A stretch of DNA of 52,104 nt from JAAZAI01 sp050942875 (GCA_050942875.1 JBMNOD010000017.1:1-52104); one strand, 5' to 3'; shown: positions 31,817-39,635, counted from the first letter of the stretch. Numbers and translations are program-made. The notes: generated by a model not told the origin, from the sequence alone.

Positions 31817-32499
31817 ACGCCGCCTGGAAAGCCTGCAACCTCGCCCTCGCCGCCGCAATGGTCGGCATTGCCGCCGCCGGGTGGATCGCCGCCAGCGCAA
31901 AGGCCGCGGCCCACCCGCCGCGCCAGCGCATCAGCCGCTCGCTGACGCCCGAACAAATCGCCGACTGGGTGACGAACGCCCCGCCACAGGCGAAGGTAAG
32001 CGCGCCGGTTGTCAACATGAGGCCGTGGACGAACGGCGCCTCCTACGCCGTGTCGGATCCCGTCACGCATGACGGCGCCATCTACCTCTGCATTCTGTCC
32101 CATACCGCGCTGCCCGGATGGACGCCGGCGGCGGTGCCTGCCCTGTGGCGGCAAATCCGTGCCAAAGGCGAGACAATGGAGGACACTCCGGTCTGGCGTC
32201 AACCCCTCGGTGCGCATGACGCCTACCCCCTCGGCGCGAAAGTGCAGCACAATGGCAAAACGTGGGAGAGCATCATAGCCGCCAACGTCTGGCAGCCCGG
32301 CGTTTATGGTTGGATCGAAGTCACCCAAGGAGAAGGCGAGACAATGGAGGACACTCCCGCTTGGAAGCAACCCCTCGGTGCGCATGACGCCTACCCCCTC
32401 GGCGCGAAAGTGCAGCACAATGGCAAAACGTGGGAGAGCATCATAGCCGCCAACGTCTGGCAGCCTGGAGTGTATGGCTGGACCGAAGTCACCCAATAA
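31813..32499 (+). CDS. Exported or membrane-anchored protein with three carbohydrate-binding (CBM5/12-like) units
   Basis: A 228-residue protein. The hydrophobic N-terminus (LALAAAMVGIAAAGWIAASAKA) is a signal or anchor. Then come three units of the small CBM5/12 type, W...Y-x-x-G...V-x-x-x-G-x-x-Y/W: about residues 69-112, 118-172 and 174-228. Units 2 and 3 are nearly identical because of a 168-bp tandem duplication (32167-32334 and 32335-32499). Such modules bind chitin-like or other glycans, so host attachment or a surface adhesin on the lysogen is likely. It is the last gene of the prophage. Confidence 0.75.
   Translation: MNAAWKACNLALAAAMVGIAAAGWIAASAKAAAHPPRQRISRSLTPEQIADWVTNAPPQAKVSAPVVNMRPWTNGASYAVSDPVTHDGAIYLCILSHTALPGWTPAAVPALWRQIRAKGETMEDTPVWRQPLGAHDAYPLGAKVQHNGKTWESIIAANVWQPGVYGWIEVTQGEGETMEDTPAWKQPLGAHDAYPLGAKVQHNGKTWESIIAANVWQPGVYGWTEVTQ
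32167..32499 (+). repeat. 168-bp tandem duplication (two copies, 56 codons each)
   Basis: Copy 1 is 32167-32334 and copy 2 is 32335-32499 including the stop. They are nearly identical apart from a handful of changes at both ends, so the duplication is recent and preserves the frame. Confidence 0.9.
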
Positions 32500-32734
32500 T
32501 CAATATCGACCCTCTCGAACCCAGCACCGCTACGGTTTTCTCACCCTTTTCAAAATTTTTTCGCGTTTACGCCCCAGCCTCTGGTTATTACCTGCCTTTT
32601 CGATCCCCAATCCATTTTAATATGATTTTATATGGGACAGACCCTGGCTTCCGCAAAATTCCAACGTGGACAATTCTGGAAGGGTGATGATAGAATGAAG
32701 AGTTAAACAGTCTGTCGAAACCAAAATCATCTCC
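32500..32734. other. Probable right end of the prophage and mutS promoter region
   Basis: The first 150 bases are AT-rich and have no gene. GTTTAC at 32565-32570 echoes GTTTAC at 2846-2851 near the other end and in the early operator region, but no clean terminal repeat is found. The last part holds the mutS promoter. Confidence 0.4.
32667..32696 (+). promoter_or_regulatory. Promoter of mutS
   Basis: TGGACA (32667-32672) and TAGAAT (32691-32696) with an 18-nt spacer, 39 nt upstream of the mutS start. Confidence 0.55.
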
Positions 32735-35272
32735 ATGGCCAGGAATCTCACACCGATGATGCGCCAGTACCAGCGCATCAAATCCGAAGTCGCCGAAGAC
32801 GTGATCGTCATGTTCCGTCTCGGGGACTTCTACGAGATGTTCTTCGAGGACGCCGTCCGCGCCGCGCCGGTCCTGGGCGTCACGCTCACGAAGCGCACCG
32901 GCCATGCCATGTGCGGCATCCCCTACCACGCGCTCGACGCCTATCTCGCCAAGCTCGTCCGCGCCAACCTCAAGGTCGCCATCTGCGACCAGATGGAAGA
33001 CCCCGCCACGGCCAAGGGCATCGTGCGGCGCGAGGTCACGCGCATCGTCACCCCGGGCACCGTGACCGAGGAAAACGTGCTCAGCGACGACCGCAACAAC
33101 TACCTCGTGGCGCTCGCCGACGGCGGGGCGCGCGGGCTGGGGATGGCCGCGCTCGACCTCTCGACCGGCGAGCTCGTGGTCGAAACGCACGAGACGCCGG
33201 CCTCGCTCGTCGAATCGCTCCGCCGCCTCGCGCCGGGCGAGGGCATCGCGCCTTCCGAGGACGGCGCGCCCGACCCCGCGCTGGCCGGGCTGATGAAGCA
33301 GGCGGACATCCGCTGCATCACGCCGGTCGATTCGATGTTCTTCGAACCCATGTCCGCGTATTCGACGCTCATCCGCCACTTCAACGTCGCGTCGCTCGAC
33401 GGCTTCGGCTGCGAAGGCCTGCCGCACGTCGCCTCCGCGGCCGGGGCGCTCGTCCTGCACGTCCGCGAAAACCTCCGGCGCGACCTCTCGCACGTGCGCC
33501 GCCTGCGCCTCGGCCAGACGGCCGGCCACATGATCCTCGACGAGCGGACGCGCGAGCACCTCGACCTGCTGCCCGGCCCCTCGCGCGACGTCTCGACCAC
33601 GCTCTACGGCGTGCTCGACGCCACCGCCACCCCGATGGGCGCGCGACTGCTGCGGAGCTGGATCACGCGCCCGCTCCAGGACCTCGACGCCATCCGCGCC
33701 CGCCACGACGCCGTGGAGGCGCTGACGAAGGCGCGCACCGTGCTCACGCCGCTGCGCGACCTGCTCGGCAAGGTGCGCGACCTCGAACGCACCATCGCCC
33801 GCATCTCGCTGGGGCGCGGCAACGCCCGCGACCTGCTCGGCGTCGCCGCAGGGCTCTCGACCGTGCCGCGCATCCGCAAGCGACTGGAGCCGCTGATGCA
33901 GGGCGGCGCCTCGCTGCTGGCCTCCGCAGGCCAGCGCCTCGACGACCTTCCCGATCTCGTGAAGGAGATCGAAACGACGCTTGTGGATTCGCCGCCCGCC
34001 ACGCTCGCCGAGGGCGGCCTCATCCGCCCGGGCGTCGATCCGCAGCTCGACGAGCTCCGCGACGCGGCGGCCCACGGGCGCGCGTGGATCGCCGCCTACC
34101 AGGCCGAGGAAGTCGCCCGCACCGGCATCAAGACGCTCAAGGTCAAGTTCAACAACGTCTTCGGCTACTTCATCGAAGTCTCCAACGCCCAGCTCGGAAA
34201 CGTGCCGCCCAACTACCAGCGCAAGCAGACCCTCGCCAACGGCGAACGCTTCACCACGCCCGAGCTGAAGGAGCGCGAAGAGAAGATCGCCGGCGCCTCG
34301 GCGCGCGCGCTCCTGCTGGAGACGCAGCGCTTCGAGGAGCTGCGGGCCAAGGTGGTGGGCGAAACCGCCGCCATCCAAGACACGGCGGCGGCGCTGGCCG
34401 AAATCGACGTGCTCGCCGCGTTCGCCGACCGCGCCCTCGCGCTCGGCTACACGCGCCCGACGATGACGGCGGACGACGCGCTCTGCATCCGCGAAGGCCG
34501 CCACCCCGTCGTGGAGCAGCTTCCCGACGCCGAGCGCTTCGTGCCCAACGACGCCGAGCTCAACTGCACCACGCGCCAGATCATGATCGTCACCGGCCCC
34601 AACATGGCCGGCAAGTCCACCTACATCCGCCAGGTCGCCATGCTCGTCATCATGGCGCAAATCGGGTCGTTCATCCCCGTGGAATCGGCCGCCATCGGCG
34701 TCGTGGACCGCGTGTTCACGCGCGTCGGCGCCAGCGACGACATCGCCCGGGGGCGCAGCACGTTCATGGTCGAGATGCAGGAGACCGCCAACATCCTCAA
34801 CAACGCCACGCCACGCAGCCTCATCGTCCTCGACGAAATCGGCCGCGGCACCAGCACCTTCGACGGCATCAGCATCGCCTGGGCCGTGGCCGAGTACCTG
34901 CACGACGCCCCCCAGGTGAAGGCGAAGACGCTCTTCGCGACGCACTACCACGAACTGGCCGACCTGGCGGTGACGCTCGACGGCGTCGTCAACTGCAGCG
35001 TCCTCGTGCGCGAGCGCGACGACGGCATCGTGTTTTTGAGGCGGATCGTGGACGGCGCGGCGGACAAGAGCTACGGCATCGCCGTGGCGAAGCTCGCCGG
35101 CATGCCGGAGCCCGTCATCCAGCGCGCGAAGGAAATCCTCGCCAACCTCGAAGCGGACGAAATCTCCGCCTCGGGCCGCCCCGCGCTCATCGACCCGCAC
35201 GTCACCGACCCCAAGCGCCGCCGCCGCCCCCCGCCCAGCCAGGTCCACCAGCCATTATTGTTCAACTTCTAG
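32735..35272 (+). CDS. mutS: DNA mismatch repair protein MutS
   Basis: An 845-residue MutS, full length for MutS1. The mismatch-reading motif GDFYEMF is at 30-36 (the wedging Phe and Glu of F-x-E are F32 and E34), Walker A GPNMAGKST at 621-629, and Walker B with signature LIVLDEIGRGTSTFDG about 70 residues later. It binds mismatches and recruits MutL. It is a host gene bordering the prophage, not disrupted. The opposite-strand open frame of 886 codons is a shadow of the GC-rich codon use. Confidence 0.97.
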   Translation: MARNLTPMMRQYQRIKSEVAEDVIVMFRLGDFYEMFFEDAVRAAPVLGVTLTKRTGHAMCGIPYHALDAYLAKLVRANLKVAICDQMEDPATAKGIVRREVTRIVTPGTVTEENVLSDDRNNYLVALADGGARGLGMAALDLSTGELVVETHETPASLVESLRRLAPGEGIAPSEDGAPDPALAGLMKQADIRCITPVDSMFFEPMSAYSTLIRHFNVASLDGFGCEGLPHVASAAGALVLHVRENLRRDLSHVRRLRLGQTAGHMILDERTREHLDLLPGPSRDVSTTLYGVLDATATPMGARLLRSWITRPLQDLDAIRARHDAVEALTKARTVLTPLRDLLGKVRDLERTIARISLGRGNARDLLGVAAGLSTVPRIRKRLEPLMQGGASLLASAGQRLDDLPDLVKEIETTLVDSPPATLAEGGLIRPGVDPQLDELRDAAAHGRAWIAAYQAEEVARTGIKTLKVKFNNVFGYFIEVSNAQLGNVPPNYQRKQTLANGERFTTPELKEREEKIAGASARALLLETQRFEELRAKVVGETAAIQDTAAALAEIDVLAAFADRALALGYTRPTMTADDALCIREGRHPVVEQLPDAERFVPNDAELNCTTRQIMIVTGPNMAGKSTYIRQVAMLVIMAQIGSFIPVESAAIGVVDRVFTRVGASDDIARGRSTFMVEMQETANILNNATPRSLIVLDEIGRGTSTFDGISIAWAVAEYLHDAPQVKAKTLFATHYHELADLAVTLDGVVNCSVLVRERDDGIVFLRRIVDGAADKSYGIAVAKLAGMPEPVIQRAKEILANLEADEISASGRPALIDPHVTDPKRRRRPPPSQVHQPLLFNF

Positions 35273-35292
35273 AGGGTTCAGGGTTCACGCTT

Positions 35293-35697
35293 ATGAAAAA
35301 ACAAACGAAATCCATGCTTGGCGCCCTCGCTTTTCTCGTCTTGGCGGGCGTGATCGTGTCGTCGTTTGCCACGGTCGTCCCGCCGGACGCGGTGACGCAC
35401 ACGGCAATCCAAGAGAGCTTCTTCCGCATCCAGATGCACATCGCCCGGCACCGCCGCTTTCCAGCCTCTCTCGACGAACTCCCAAAGCGAAAAGGCCACG
35501 CCAACCGGACCACGGACGGCTGGCACCGCCCATTGATTTACAGAATCGAGGAAGACAACTTCGTTACGCTTCTCAGCCTTGGCAAAGACGGACAACCCGG
35601 CGGAACCGGAGAGAACGCCGACATCCAGACAACCTACCGCACGAAGAATGCCGACGGATCGTGGTGCGTTGGCGGTGTCGGCACTCTGCCACCGTAG
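35293..35697 (+). CDS. Orphan pseudopilin-like protein (GspG C-terminal type)
   Basis: A 134-residue protein with one N-terminal hydrophobic segment (MLGALAFLVLAGVIVSSFA) and a GspG-like C-terminal half: DGWHRPLIYRIEEDNF, then LLSLGKDGQPGGTGENADI, the conserved calcium-site loop of major pseudopilins. The N-terminus lacks the usual prepilin G-F-T-L-x-E motif, so processing by prepilin peptidase is doubtful. It stands alone behind mutS. Its last codons (GGVGTLPP) and stop lie inside repeat elements that continue into the gap. Confidence 0.7.
   Translation: MKKQTKSMLGALAFLVLAGVIVSSFATVVPPDAVTHTAIQESFFRIQMHIARHRRFPASLDELPKRKGHANRTTDGWHRPLIYRIEEDNFVTLLSLGKDGQPGGTGENADIQTTYRTKNADGSWCVGGVGTLPP
35680..35692 (+). 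repeat. Dyad element GGCACTCTGCCAC at the 3' end of the pseudopilin gene
   Basis: Encodes the last residues before the stop. Including the preceding GTC it matches the phage early-gene element GTCGGCACCGTGCCAC at all but two inner positions. A second host copy, GGGACTCTGTCAC, is at 36058-36070. Confidence 0.75.
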
Positions 35698-35870
35698 TAT
35701 TGAAGAAAAGTTCAATATTATGGAGTGGCGTAGGATATGGTGCGAGTGCGGAACTTCGCGTTCCCAGGACGGGCGCTCTGCCTCCGTAATCTCGAATGTT
35801 TCTTCGAGATTACGGTGGATGGAAAAAGAAAAGGGGCACGGGTTTTCCAACCCGTGGGGGCGACCACGGA
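35695..35870. repeat. Intergenic cassette, copy 1 (three hairpins)
   Basis: Hairpin a at 35695-35720 (TAGTATTGAA, loop GAAAAG, TTCAATATTA; includes the pseudopilin stop). Hairpin b at 35784-35815 (13-bp perfect stem CCGTAATCTCGAA). Hairpin c at 35837-35856 (CACGGGTT-TTCC-AACCCGTG), then GGCGACCACGG. The order and spacing match copy 2 at 36073-36245. Confidence 0.85.
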
Positions 35871-36072
35871 CAGGAATGTCCGCGCCCCTGTTTCCGGGGC
35901 GCTTGGTTCGCCCGTTGCGGGCCGTGTCGATGGGGGCCGCGGTCTCCGCGGGTCGCCCGCCGTGACGGCGGGCTTCACTCCCACGGAATGGCGAACACCC
36001 GCCGGGACGGCGGTCTCCAACGGGGCGGCTTTGGGTTCGCTTGTCGCGGGCAGTGTCGGGACTCTGTCACCG

Positions 36073-36245
36073 TAATATTGAAGAAAAGTTCAATATTATG
36101 GAATGGCGCAGGATGCGGAGCCTCGCGTTCCCAGGGCGGACGCTTTACCACTGTAATCTCGAAGATTTCTTCGAGATTACAGTGAGCGGGAAAGAAAAGG
36201 GGCACGGGTTTTCCAACCCGTGGTGGCGACCACGGAGCAGGTATG
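36073..36245. repeat. Intergenic cassette, copy 2 (three hairpins)
   Basis: Hairpin a at 36073-36098 (TAATATTGAA/TTCAATATTA, fully paired). Hairpin b at 36149-36184 (15-bp stem CACTGTAATCTCGAA). Hairpin c at 36203-36222. Relative to copy 1 a C-G pair in hairpin b is replaced by T-A, and a G-T pair in hairpin a by A-T, so pairing is kept. Loops are GAAAAG in both a hairpins and TGTTTC or GATTTC in b. Confidence 0.85.
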
Positions 36246-36382
36246 TTTCCAGCGGGGCGGCTCTGGGTTCGTGGGGCGAGATGCGGAGGAACCTGCGCCC
36301 AAGTGCCTGGACGCAGGAAGCGTGTAAAAGGCAAAGGCGAGCCCGAAAGGCGGGATTGCGGGAGAAGTGGCCACGAGGCCGA

Positions 36383-36478
36383 GGCGGCTCGCCGGGACGG
36401 CGGCGCCCCACCTTGGTTCTCGCTAAACATTTGCCAAGCAACGTCGTACTCAAATAATCGACAAGGCTCGGGACAAAG
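36383..36478. repeat. 96-bp direct repeat, copy 1
   Basis: Begins GGCGGCTCGCCGGGACGGCG, contains CGCTAAACATTTGCCAAGCA and ends in a GGGACAAAG word. Copy 2 is 240 bp further on. Confidence 0.85.
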
Positions 36479-36622
36479 TTCGCGACAAAGTAGCCTTCCT
36501 TGGCGACTAACGCCTTTTTGGGGGACAGACCCTTTTGGGTGGGGATATCCATTGCGGGTACGGAGCCCCGCGCTCCCAAGAGCTCATTTCCGAGGCGCAC
36601 CGCGCCGACGGCGCGGGCGAAT

Positions 36623-36718
36623 GGCGGCTCGCCGGGACGGCGTCGCCCCACCCCGCTTCGCGCTAAACATTTGCCAAGCAACGTCTTGCTTAAATAATCG
36701 ACGAACCTCGCGACAAAG
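36623..36718. repeat. 96-bp direct repeat, copy 2
   Basis: The same elements in the same order as 36383-36478 with roughly 15 differences. Both copies precede AATAATCGAC and CGACAAAG words. Confidence 0.85.
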
Positions 36719-36842
36719 AAACTAGCGACTAGCCCCTAGCGACTCAATCGGGCAGACGACGGGGCGGGTTCGAGGCTGGGCGACAAGCGTTCCGAGACCC
36801 ACCTTCGGCGACTGGCCGATTGCGTTGGCGCGCACCCGGGGC

Positions 36843-36871
36843 TTGCATCCTGCGTTTCATTGACTTATAAT
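36843..36871 (+). promoter_or_regulatory. Promoter of the metX-metW fusion gene
   Basis: TTGCAT (36843-36848) and TATAAT (36866-36871), spacer 17 nt. The ATG is only 16 nt beyond, so the leader is very short. Confidence 0.65.
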
Positions 36872-36887
36872 CCGCACCCGATTATTT

Positions 36888-38678
36888 ATGCAAACGCCGC
36901 CCCTGATCACCGAAACCAAGACAATCCAGCTCCAACTTCCGGCTGAGGGCCTGAAACTGGAGCATGGCGGCCTGCTGCCGGAAATCCACGTCGCCTACGA
37001 GACATGCGGCACCCTGTCGCCGACAAAGGACAACGTCATTTTCATCTGCCACGCGCTCACCGGCGATGCGCACGTGGCCGGCATGCACGAAGGCGAGGAG
37101 AAGCCGTCGGGCTGGTGGTCGAACATGATCCGTCCCGGCGGCGGCATCGACACCGACAAGTACTTCGTCATCTGCGCCAACATCCTCGGCGGATGCAAGG
37201 GGACGACCGGCCCCGCCTCGACCAACCCCGCCACGGGCAAGCCCTACGGCTCCGCCTTTCCCGAGATCTCGGTGGGCGACATCGTCGACGTCCACAAGCT
37301 CTTTTTGGAGCAAATCGGCTTCCAGCGCATCTACGCCGTCGTCGGCGGCAGCTTCGGCGGCATGCAGGCGGCGGAATTCGCCGTCCGCCACCCCGGTTTC
37401 TGCGAGAAATGCGTGCTCATCGCCACGGGGCCCAGCCTCACGACGCAGGCGCTCGCGTTCGACATCGTCGGGCGCGAGGCCATCGTCAACGACCCCCACT
37501 GGCGCGGCGGCGACTACTACGACGGCGAGCGCCCCAACGCCGGCCTCGCGCAGGCGCGCAAGCTCGCCCACATCACGTACCTCTCCAACGAAATGATGAA
37601 GGAGAAGTTCGGCCGACGGATCCGAACGCTGCCCAAGGACTCGATCCAGGAATTCTCCAGCGCCTACAAGGAGCAGTTCGAGGTCGAATCCTATCTCGCC
37701 CACCAAGGGCGCAAGTTCATCGCCCGCTTCGATGCCAACAGCTACCTCCGCATCACGGAGGCGATGGACTACTACGATCTCGCCGCCGGTTTCAAGACGC
37801 TGACGGACTCCGTCGCGCGCTCCGCGTCCCGCACGCTCATCGTCGCCTTCAGCGGCGACTGGCTCTTCCTGCCCCGGCAGTCGGAGATCATGGCCCGCGC
37901 CTTCCACGCCGCGAAAAAGGAAGTGTCCTACTTCTGCCTCCCGGCCGAAGCCGGCCACGACGCCTTCCTCACCCACATCGACCAGCTCGTGGGCGTGCTC
38001 GGCGACTTCCTCACGATGCATCCCGTGCCGCCCAGCACCCGGCTCCCCGAGGAAAAGGAAGGGGACTACGCCAAGCTCATCGACATGATGCCCCGCGACA
38101 TCGGCTCCGTGCTCGACCTCGCGTGCTCCGACGGCTCGCTGCTTGCGCGCATCGCAGCGCGCCATCCCGGCATCTCCTGCACCGGCATCGACATCGACGG
38201 CGACGGGCTCGGCCACGTCCTGCGCGCCGGCCACGACGCCATCCTCGCCGACGTCGACGAAGGCCTGCAAATCATCCCGAACAACACCTTCGACTGCGCC
38301 GTGCTCAGCGAGAGCATCCAGGTCATGAAGCACCCCGACAAGGCGCTTGACGAACTCCTGCGCGTCGCCCCCGTGGGCCTGGTGAGCTTCCCGAACTTCG
38401 GCCTCTGGAAAGTCCGCCTCGCCCTGCTCTTCCGCGGCCGCATGCCCAAGACGAAGCGTCTGCCGTATTCGTGGTACGACACGCCCAACATCCACCTCTG
38501 CACCGTGCGCGACTTCGTCGACCTCTGCGAAGAGAAGGACGTTGAAATCGAGTCCGTGGCCTATCTGGCCACCCACAACTTCAGCAAGTTTCTCATCGCG
38601 ATCGGCCTGAAGAATCTTGGCGCCTCGCGCGTCCTGCTCAAGATCCGCCGCAAAACGGCGGAAAAAAAGAAAGGCTGA
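36888..38678 (+). CDS. metXW: Homoserine O-acetyltransferase fused to MetW-like methyltransferase domain
   Basis: A 596-residue two-domain protein. Residues 1-380 are MetX, the alpha/beta-hydrolase that acetylates (or succinylates) homoserine for methionine synthesis: oxyanion region CHALTGDAHVAG, nucleophile GGSFGGMQ (S155), D324 in FSGDWLF and H357 in AGHDAF. Residues about 395-590 are MetW-like, a SAM-binding fold with VLDLACSDGSLL at 408-419 and SFPNFGLWKVR. metX and metW are usually separate neighbouring genes; here they are one frame. The stop lies inside the terminator hairpin. Substrate acyl donor cannot be told from sequence alone. Confidence 0.92.
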   Translation: MQTPPLITETKTIQLQLPAEGLKLEHGGLLPEIHVAYETCGTLSPTKDNVIFICHALTGDAHVAGMHEGEEKPSGWWSNMIRPGGGIDTDKYFVICANILGGCKGTTGPASTNPATGKPYGSAFPEISVGDIVDVHKLFLEQIGFQRIYAVVGGSFGGMQAAEFAVRHPGFCEKCVLIATGPSLTTQALAFDIVGREAIVNDPHWRGGDYYDGERPNAGLAQARKLAHITYLSNEMMKEKFGRRIRTLPKDSIQEFSSAYKEQFEVESYLAHQGRKFIARFDANSYLRITEAMDYYDLAAGFKTLTDSVARSASRTLIVAFSGDWLFLPRQSEIMARAFHAAKKEVSYFCLPAEAGHDAFLTHIDQLVGVLGDFLTMHPVPPSTRLPEEKEGDYAKLIDMMPRDIGSVLDLACSDGSLLARIAARHPGISCTGIDIDGDGLGHVLRAGHDAILADVDEGLQIIPNNTFDCAVLSESIQVMKHPDKALDELLRVAPVGLVSFPNFGLWKVRLALLFRGRMPKTKRLPYSWYDTPNIHLCTVRDFVDLCEEKDVEIESVAYLATHNFSKFLIAIGLKNLGASRVLLKIRRKTAEKKKG

Positions 38679-38692
38679 CAGCCTTCTTTTTT
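38671..38692 (+). terminator. Rho-independent terminator overlapping the metX-metW stop
   Basis: AAGGCT-GAC-AGCCTT followed by CTTTTTT. The TGA stop is in the hairpin. Confidence 0.75.
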
Positions 38693-38823
38693 GAGTGAGT
38701 AGTGAGATGGGCGTAGAGCGTGGTTCAGGCCGGGGCTCCCGCCCCAGACCCCGGCATTTCATCCGCCCGGAGTCCTGGCCGCACACACCCTCCGTGGTGT
38801 GCGGCACCGCGCCATCGACGCGG

Positions 38824-38865
38824 AAAAAAGCGCAAACCTCGTTGAACATCAACGGTTTGCGCTTT
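38824..38865 (-). terminator. Terminator of the tRNA-Glu/tRNA-Leu transcript
   Basis: On the minus strand AAAGCGCAAACC, an inner GTTGA/TCAAC pair, then GGTTTGCGCTTT running into a T-run. It lies just past the 3' end of tRNA-Leu. Confidence 0.85.
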
Positions 38866-38871
38866 GCAAGA

Positions 38872-38958
38872 TGGTGCTCGGGGCGGGATTTGAACCCGCA
38901 CAGTATTGCTACCGCTAGCCCCTCAAGCTAGTGCGTCTGCCAATTCCGCCACCCGAGC
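38872..38958 (-). tRNA. tRNA-Leu (anticodon GAG)
   Basis: An 87-nt gene including encoded CCA. Acceptor GCTCGGG/CCCGAGC, D-arm TGGCGGAATTGGCAGACGC, anticodon loop CTTGAGG with GAG, long variable arm, and T-arm GGGTTCAAATCCC. These are class II features of tRNA-Leu. Confidence 0.95.
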
Positions 38959-39044
38959 CGGGCTTGGAAACACCGTGGACTTTACCATCATCGCCCCCTT
39001 CGGGTCAAGGCGGATTTGAAGATGAATTCCACGTGGCTGGAAAA

Positions 39045-39119
39045 TGGCACTCCCACGGGGAATCGAACCCCGCTTTTAAGGATGAAAACCTCATGTCCTA
39101 GCCGATAGACGATGGGAGT
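39045..39119 (-). tRNA. tRNA-Glu (anticodon TTC)
   Basis: A 75-nt gene with encoded CCA: acceptor ACTCCCA/TGGGAGT, discriminator G, D-arm TCGTCTATCGGCTAGGACA, anticodon loop TTTTCAT with TTC, and T-arm GGGGTTCGATTCCCC. It probably shares a transcript with tRNA-Leu. Confidence 0.95.
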
Positions 39120-39148
39120 GCAAAGAAAACGGCTGAAAACCAAGGGGC

Positions 39149-39178
39149 AGGATAGCACATCCCCCCCCGTAAATGCAA
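39149..39178 (-). promoter_or_regulatory. Promoter of the tRNA-Glu/tRNA-Leu unit
   Basis: On the minus strand TTGCAT (39178-39173), 18 nt containing a G-run, then TATCCT (39154-39149), about 30 nt before tRNA-Glu. Confidence 0.5.
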
Positions 39179-39196
39179 CCGGGAAAATTTCTGTCG

Positions 39197-39226
39197 TTGA
39201 CTCGCCCCGCCCGACTATGTTAGTGT
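39197..39226 (+). promoter_or_regulatory. Likely rpsU promoter
   Basis: TTGACT at 39197-39202 with a weak -10 (TTAGTG/TAGTGT at 39220-39226). A small hairpin CCGCCT...AGGCGG lies in the leader at about 39236-39254. Confidence 0.4.
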
Positions 39227-39312
39227 ACATGTTTCCGCCTCGTTTTCAGGCGGTTGGCAGACGGCAGCAACCCCCATCGAGGATGCCGGGCCATGACAGG
39301 AGGTGACTGAGC

Positions 39313-39531
39313 GTGATCCAGATTCGAGTTAAAAAAGGCGAAGCAATCGAGAAGGCCATCAAACGGCTGAAGAAGTCCATGGACAAGGAGGGCATCATCA
39401 AGCAGCTCCGCGCGACCCGCTACTTCGAGAAGCCGAGCGAGAAAAAGCGCAAGAAGTCGGCACGCGCCCGTTCGCGTGCCCGCAGCCTCGCCCGCCGCGC
39501 AGCCCTCGCCGAGGCGCTGCCGCGCATCTAG
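39313..39531 (+). CDS. rpsU: Ribosomal protein S21
   Basis: A 72-residue S21, short and very basic: IQIRVKKGEAIEKAIKRLKKSMDKEGIIKQLRATRYFEKPSEKKRKK, the standard family sequence. It starts with GTG, preceded by the perfect anti-Shine-Dalgarno complement AGGAGGTGA. S21 helps the 30S subunit in initiation. It is monocistronic or cotranscribed with the TIM-barrel gene 100 nt on. Confidence 0.95.
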   Translation: MIQIRVKKGEAIEKAIKRLKKSMDKEGIIKQLRATRYFEKPSEKKRKKSARARSRARSLARRAALAEALPRI

Positions 39532-39635
39532 GCAATCCGTTCTCACTTCCAGACGGTTCGGCCGCCTGCGGGCGCCTCTGCTCGGCTCCATGCCGGGCTT
39601 CGGCCACCGCAACGCGGCCTTTCTCTTTCACACCC

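Larger units (their letters stand above)
2700..32650. mobile_element. Mu-like transposable prophage (approximate limits)
   Basis: Genes of transposable Mu-like phages occur as a block: MuA-like transposase and MuB-like ATPase, DUF3164, gp27/gp28/gp29-like packaging and portal genes, MuF, gpG, I-type protease, gpT capsid, gp36-like, tail chaperone pair, tape measure and fibres. The limits are set by host promoters that must lie outside: the epimerase promoter at 2658-2686 on the left and the mutS promoter at 32667-32696 on the right. No tail-sheath gene is seen, pointing to a siphovirus-like Mu relative (as in the B3/D3112 type) rather than a contractile one. All core genes look intact. Confidence 0.85.
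35698..36887. other. 1.2-kb repeat-rich non-coding region
   Basis: No frame here has credible codon use or a ribosome site. The region holds the two three-hairpin cassettes, further dyads (GCCCGCCG-TGA-CGGCGGGC near 35955-35973), a 96-bp direct repeat (36383-36478 and 36623-36718), CGACAAAG words, a short CTAGCGA heptamer run at 36721-36747, and at its end the metX-metW promoter. Confidence 0.75.

Noticed and set aside
32588..35248. An 886-codon open frame opposite mutS
   Set aside because: Fully antisense to an unmistakable MutS; no motifs of its own.
35698..36730. Several short open frames in the repeat-rich gap
   Set aside because: They share sequence because of the direct repeats, lack ribosome sites and have no consistent codon use.
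36882..38852. A 656-codon open frame opposite metX-metW
   Set aside because: Antisense shadow; the sense strand has all catalytic residues.
38695..38931. A 78-codon frame before the tRNA genes
   Set aside because: It runs into the terminator and tRNA-Leu region on the other strand, and the end of its product (RWCSGRDLNPHS-type) is the familiar artefact of reading through a tRNA.
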